The position numbers and the translations under genes were made by a program. From assembly GCF_019420015.1 (NCBI RefSeq), contig NZ_JAHZIA010000041.1, positions 38,487 to 46,835 of the forward strand: a stretch of 8,349 nt of DNA. The letters are read 5' to 3'. How positions within the stretch are numbered: position 1 is the stretch's first letter; every line of letters starts with the position of its first letter. The stretch is from Anaerofustis sp. (lineage in GTDB: Bacteria; Bacillota; Clostridia; Eubacteriales; Anaerofustaceae). Shown here piece after piece: positions 6,198 through 8,349 of this stretch. The notes below the pieces were generated by a model. The model searched no databases. It saw only the letters and a list, made by a program, of their open reading frames with translations, and was not told where the DNA came from.

Positions 6198-6240
6198 ATA
6201 TATTAATAAGTGATGGGTGTGAAGAGTAGGAGAGTATATA

Positions 6241-6897
6241 ATGATTTCTATAGATGAGGTATGTATAGATAATTTGGACAATTTAATAAAAGACAATATG
6301 GCATTTATTATTAAGACGATAAGTGGCTTAACCGGAAGGTATGTTTCTGTAGAAAATGATGAAGAATTAAGTGTAGCGCTTGCTGCTTTTTCAGAGGCTG
6401 TATATAAGTTTGATGAAAATAGAGGAGCTTTTTTAGGGTTTGCTAAGTTAGTAATTGAAAGCAGAATTAAAACACATTTAATAAAGCTTAATAAAAGACC
6501 TAAAAGTGTGTCTTTAGAAATGTTAACTGATAATGGTATAGAGATTGAAGATGAACATGCTCAAAGGAAAGATGACGATTTTATAATTCAGTTAGATGAA
6601 TATAAAAAACAGCTAGGTTACTTTGGTTTGAATTTGGAGATTTTAGCAGATACAGCTCCTAAACATAGGGATACGAGGAATAGAGCTCTTAAGGTTGCAG
6701 AAACTGCTAGTGCAGATGATAATATTGTAAATCTTACATACAAAAAGAAGAAGTTACCTATAAAAATAGTCGCTAAAATAGCAAATGTTACAGAGAAAAT
6801 TGTGAAAATTAGTAAAAATTTTATATTAGCAGCAATGATTATATTTGTGAAACGCTATCCAGCTTTATATGAATGGATTGTAAAGGTAGAGGGTTAA
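6241..6897 (+). CDS. sigI: Sigma-I family RNA polymerase sigma factor
   Basis: A 218-residue sigma factor of the SigI group. The N-terminal region-2-like domain has FIIKTISGLTGRYV (residues 22-35), NDEELSVALAAFSEAV (39-54) and RGAFLGFAKLVIESRI (61-76). The SigI-specific C-terminal domain has DEYKKQLGYFGL (119-130), APKHRDTR (139-146) and KKLPIKIVAKIANVTEKIVK (170-189), where a helix-turn-helix is expected. SigI proteins direct RNA polymerase to CGWA-type -10 promoters and are held inactive by the membrane anti-sigma RsgI. The usual [RK]-[RK]-Y-I near residues 191-195 reads SKNFI here, a mild divergence. AGGAGA lies seven bases before the ATG. rsgI starts one base after the stop codon. In Bacillus, SigI responds to heat and envelope stress; in cellulolytic clostridia it responds to polysaccharides. 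Its target here is unknown, but the upstream VTC-DUF4956 genes are obvious candidates. Confidence 0.9.
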   Translation: MISIDEVCIDNLDNLIKDNMAFIIKTISGLTGRYVSVENDEELSVALAAFSEAVYKFDENRGAFLGFAKLVIESRIKTHLIKLNKRPKSVSLEMLTDNGIEIEDEHAQRKDDDFIIQLDEYKKQLGYFGLNLEILADTAPKHRDTRNRALKVAETASADDNIVNLTYKKKKLPIKIVAKIANVTEKIVKISKNFILAAMIIFVKRYPALYEWIVKVEG

Positions 6898-6898
6898 A

Positions 6899-7828
6899 AT
6901 GTTTTGGAAAGTTTTAGTCTTAGAAATAAAAGATAAGTATTGTTTGGCCATGAAAGAAGATGGTACTATAGTAAGAATTAAAAAAAAGAATCAAGTAAAA
7001 GAAGGTGATTCGATATATGTTGTTAAAGAAGATTTCTATATAAAAGAAGATACAAATAAATTTATATTGTTAGATGGTAATAAACATAAAATAAAGAAGT
7101 CTCTTGTGCATAAGCTTATATCTGTTGCAGCTGCTATTGCGATATTTGTAATGGTACTTACAACTCCTCAATTTGCAGAAAAGGCATATGCTACAGTGTC
7201 ATTTGATGGGAAAAAAAGTGTGGAAGTAAAGTTAAATAAAAATAATAAGATAATGGAAGCTAGATCATATGATAAGACGCTTACAGATAAAGAGTTGGAT
7301 GGTTTAAAAGGTAAAGATATTTCTGATATAGCAAGCATGTTAAATGATTTTGAGTTAGAGGATAAATCTATTTTAATAGCTAGTGCACTCACGAGAAATG
7401 AAGATAAGTATGAAGAATTAGAAGAAGATATATATGAAATGATAAGTGACTATAATGCTGTTTATATAAAAGGTGATCAGAATGATGTTAATGAGGCCGA
7501 CAGAGTTAAAAAGTCTCTTGGTTTATATATAATTGAAAAGGCAATAGATGATGATACTTTAGATGAGCTTTATGAGGGGATTTCATCTAAGGATTTAAAG
7601 AAGTTTATCAGAAAATATGGTAATAAGGTGTACAATGTAGAAGAAGCTAAAGAAGATAAAGATGATGAAAAATCTGAAGCCTTGGAAGAAAAAAGAAAAG
7701 CAAAAGAAGAAAATTTAGAAGATAAAAATGAAGATAAAAGTGATGAAGAAGATAAAGAAAATGATGACTTAGAAGATGAGGAGAAAAATGATCTTGAAAT
7801 AGATAACACCGAGGATGAAGATGATTAG
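6899..7828 (+). CDS. rsgI: RsgI-type membrane anti-sigma-I factor with altered cleavage site and acidic tail
   Basis: A 309-residue single-pass protein starting one base after the sigI stop, so translation is coupled. Residues 1-45 match the RsgI N-terminal domain that binds SigI inside the cell (VLVLEIKDKYCLAMKEDGTI). One membrane helix spans about 70-88. The outer juxtamembrane domain (about 97-215) follows the RsgI pattern (AYATVSFD...SVEVKLNK at 97-114; DRVKKSLGLY at 201-210). In canonical RsgI the autocleavage motif reads D-[IV]-N-P-S-[VI]-E; here the aligned residues 103-109 are DGKKSVE, so the scissile Asn-Pro is missing. No carbohydrate-binding module is present. Residues about 247-309 are a low-complexity Asp/Glu/Lys tail, probably disordered and outside the membrane. 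It most likely sequesters SigI, but signal release must differ from the model proteins. The sensed signal is unknown. Confidence 0.85.
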   Translation: MFWKVLVLEIKDKYCLAMKEDGTIVRIKKKNQVKEGDSIYVVKEDFYIKEDTNKFILLDGNKHKIKKSLVHKLISVAAAIAIFVMVLTTPQFAEKAYATVSFDGKKSVEVKLNKNNKIMEARSYDKTLTDKELDGLKGKDISDIASMLNDFELEDKSILIASALTRNEDKYEELEEDIYEMISDYNAVYIKGDQNDVNEADRVKKSLGLYIIEKAIDDDTLDELYEGISSKDLKKFIRKYGNKVYNVEEAKEDKDDEKSEALEEKRKAKEENLEDKNEDKSDEEDKENDDLEDEEKNDLEIDNTEDEDD

Positions 7829-8022
7829 TTTTGTAACAATAAAATTTAAAAGATATAAATATGATTTAGTTTTGTATATGGTATAAATAATTATAATATA
7901 TTTACCGGCAAATATTTTGAAATGTGAATCTATAAGAAACTAAGAAAATATTTAGCAGAGAATGATTATGATAAATTATGTTTTGTTTAATAACGCAATA
8001 TAATTGCAAATAAAAAATGATT
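7829..8022. other. Long AT-rich 3' region after rsgI
   Basis: No gene is supported here. The stretch lies between the rsgI stop codon and the operon's hairpin terminator, so it is probably transcribed as a long 3' untranslated region. It contains small inverted repeats only: ATATTTACCGGCAAATAT (7898-7915, one central mismatch pair) and GCAAT-ATA-ATTGC (7995-8007). Confidence 0.5.
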
Positions 8023-8069
8023 ATAGGTATCCGCTGAATGAAAATCAGATTGATACCTATTTTGTTTTT
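8023..8069 (+). terminator. Probable terminator of the VTC-DUF4956-sigI-rsgI operon
   Basis: ATAGGTATC (8023-8031) pairs with GATACCTAT (8052-8060), with an inner CTGA/TCAG pair (8034-8037 and 8045-8048). TTTTGTTTTT follows. The 9-bp outer stem is perfect. It lies about 195 bases after the rsgI stop; no nearer terminator was seen. Confidence 0.65.
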
Positions 8070-8298
8070 GCATATTTAATAAGCACGTTTATATGTTTGT
8101 AATATAATTTAAGAAAAGTTAAATTGCGAAAGTTGCAATAAGGATGAATAAAACCATAATAATTGAAAAGTATATTATATATTTTTTATTTACATAAATA
8201 AATCCGAAGTTTATATAATTCTGGATAACTGTAGTGTAAATTTTAAATATTTACGGTTGATGGAAAGGTGTTTTTTTATTTTATGTTTTAGATAAAAA
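8070..8298. other. AT-rich gene-free stretch before the tRNA gene
   Basis: I see no supported gene. A weak hairpin ATTGC-N7-GCAAT lies at 8123-8139, and a promoter-like pair TTTACA (8189-8194)/TATAAT (8214-8219) with a long 19-base spacer points toward the tRNA gene's 3' end. On the minus strand a T-run (8298-8294) directly follows the tRNA CCA end and may help end its transcript. Confidence 0.4.
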
Positions 8299-8349
8299 TG
8301 GTGACCCATCGGAGATTCGAACTCCGGACACCTTGATTAAAAGTCAAGT
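8299..8349 (-). tRNA. tRNA-Lys (anticodon UUU), 3' part
   Basis: Read on the minus strand, the visible part runs from the anticodon stem to an encoded CCA. The anticodon arm is CTTGA-CTTTTAA-TCAAG (8348-8332), placing anticodon TTT at 8341-8339, which reads Lys codons. The variable loop GTGTC follows, then the T arm CGGAG-TTCGAAT-CTCCG (8326-8310), the acceptor strand ATGGGTC (8309-8303), discriminator A, and CCA (8301-8299). The D arm and 5' acceptor strand, expected to be GACCCAT, lie beyond the right edge. Confidence 0.95.

Noticed and set aside
7570..7809. 79-codon Ser/Phe-rich minus-strand open frame
   Set aside because: It is the mirror of the GAA/GAT/AAA-rich acidic tail of rsgI; its composition is explained by that repeat-like sequence.
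8189..8277. Possible small RNA: TTTACA/TATAAT promoter, GTAAAT-N7-ATTTAC hairpin and a seven-T run
   Set aside because: The promoter spacer is 19 bases, the stem is only six bp and AT-rich, and the T-run is not next to the hairpin; expected by chance in DNA this AT-rich.
1..8349. CRISPR array, insertion sequence, phage genes or toxin-antitoxin pair
   Set aside because: I looked for regular direct repeats, transposase/integrase motifs and paired small toxin/antitoxin frames and found none.

Overview
The window reads as chromosome from a low-GC, Gram-positive, clostridia-type anaerobe. The evidence is strongly AT-rich DNA, GGAGG-type ribosome binding sites, U-tract hairpin terminators, a tRNA gene with an encoded CCA end, spmAB spore-maturation homologues, and a sigma-I/RsgI pair, which is a Bacilli/Clostridia hallmark. 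I cannot name genus or species.

Left half (1-3000), metabolic and sporulation-type genes. The C-terminal part of an iron-type alcohol (butanol-like) dehydrogenase enters from the left edge and converges on a minus-strand spmA-spmB pair, with a shared hairpin terminator between them. Divergent from spmA is a complete zinc-type medium-chain dehydrogenase with its own promoter and a strong terminator.

Middle (3000-4075). Two small tandem PspC-domain membrane proteins, about 44% identical by hand count, follow a strong extended -10 promoter. A perfect 20-bp palindrome lies between that promoter and the first start codon. A terminator ends this unit. About 375 bases without a gene follow, holding candidate promoters for the next operon.

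Right half (4076-8060), one apparent operon of five genes: a stand-alone VTC-type polyphosphate polymerase domain protein, two tandem DUF4956 membrane proteins, a sigma-I family sigma factor, and an RsgI-type membrane anti-sigma factor. A hairpin terminator lies about 200 bases past the last stop codon. The pairing of a VTC/DUF4956 module with sigI-rsgI suggests a membrane-signalled sigma factor that controls, or is controlled by, polyphosphate or envelope metabolism. The RsgI homologue lacks the Asn-Pro dipeptide at which canonical RsgI proteins cleave themselves, and it carries a long Asp/Glu/Lys-rich tail on the predicted outer side. A sigma-I-like promoter candidate just upstream of the operon would make the system self-regulating. 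These links are inference.

The right edge holds the 3' part of a tRNA-Lys(UUU) gene on the minus strand.
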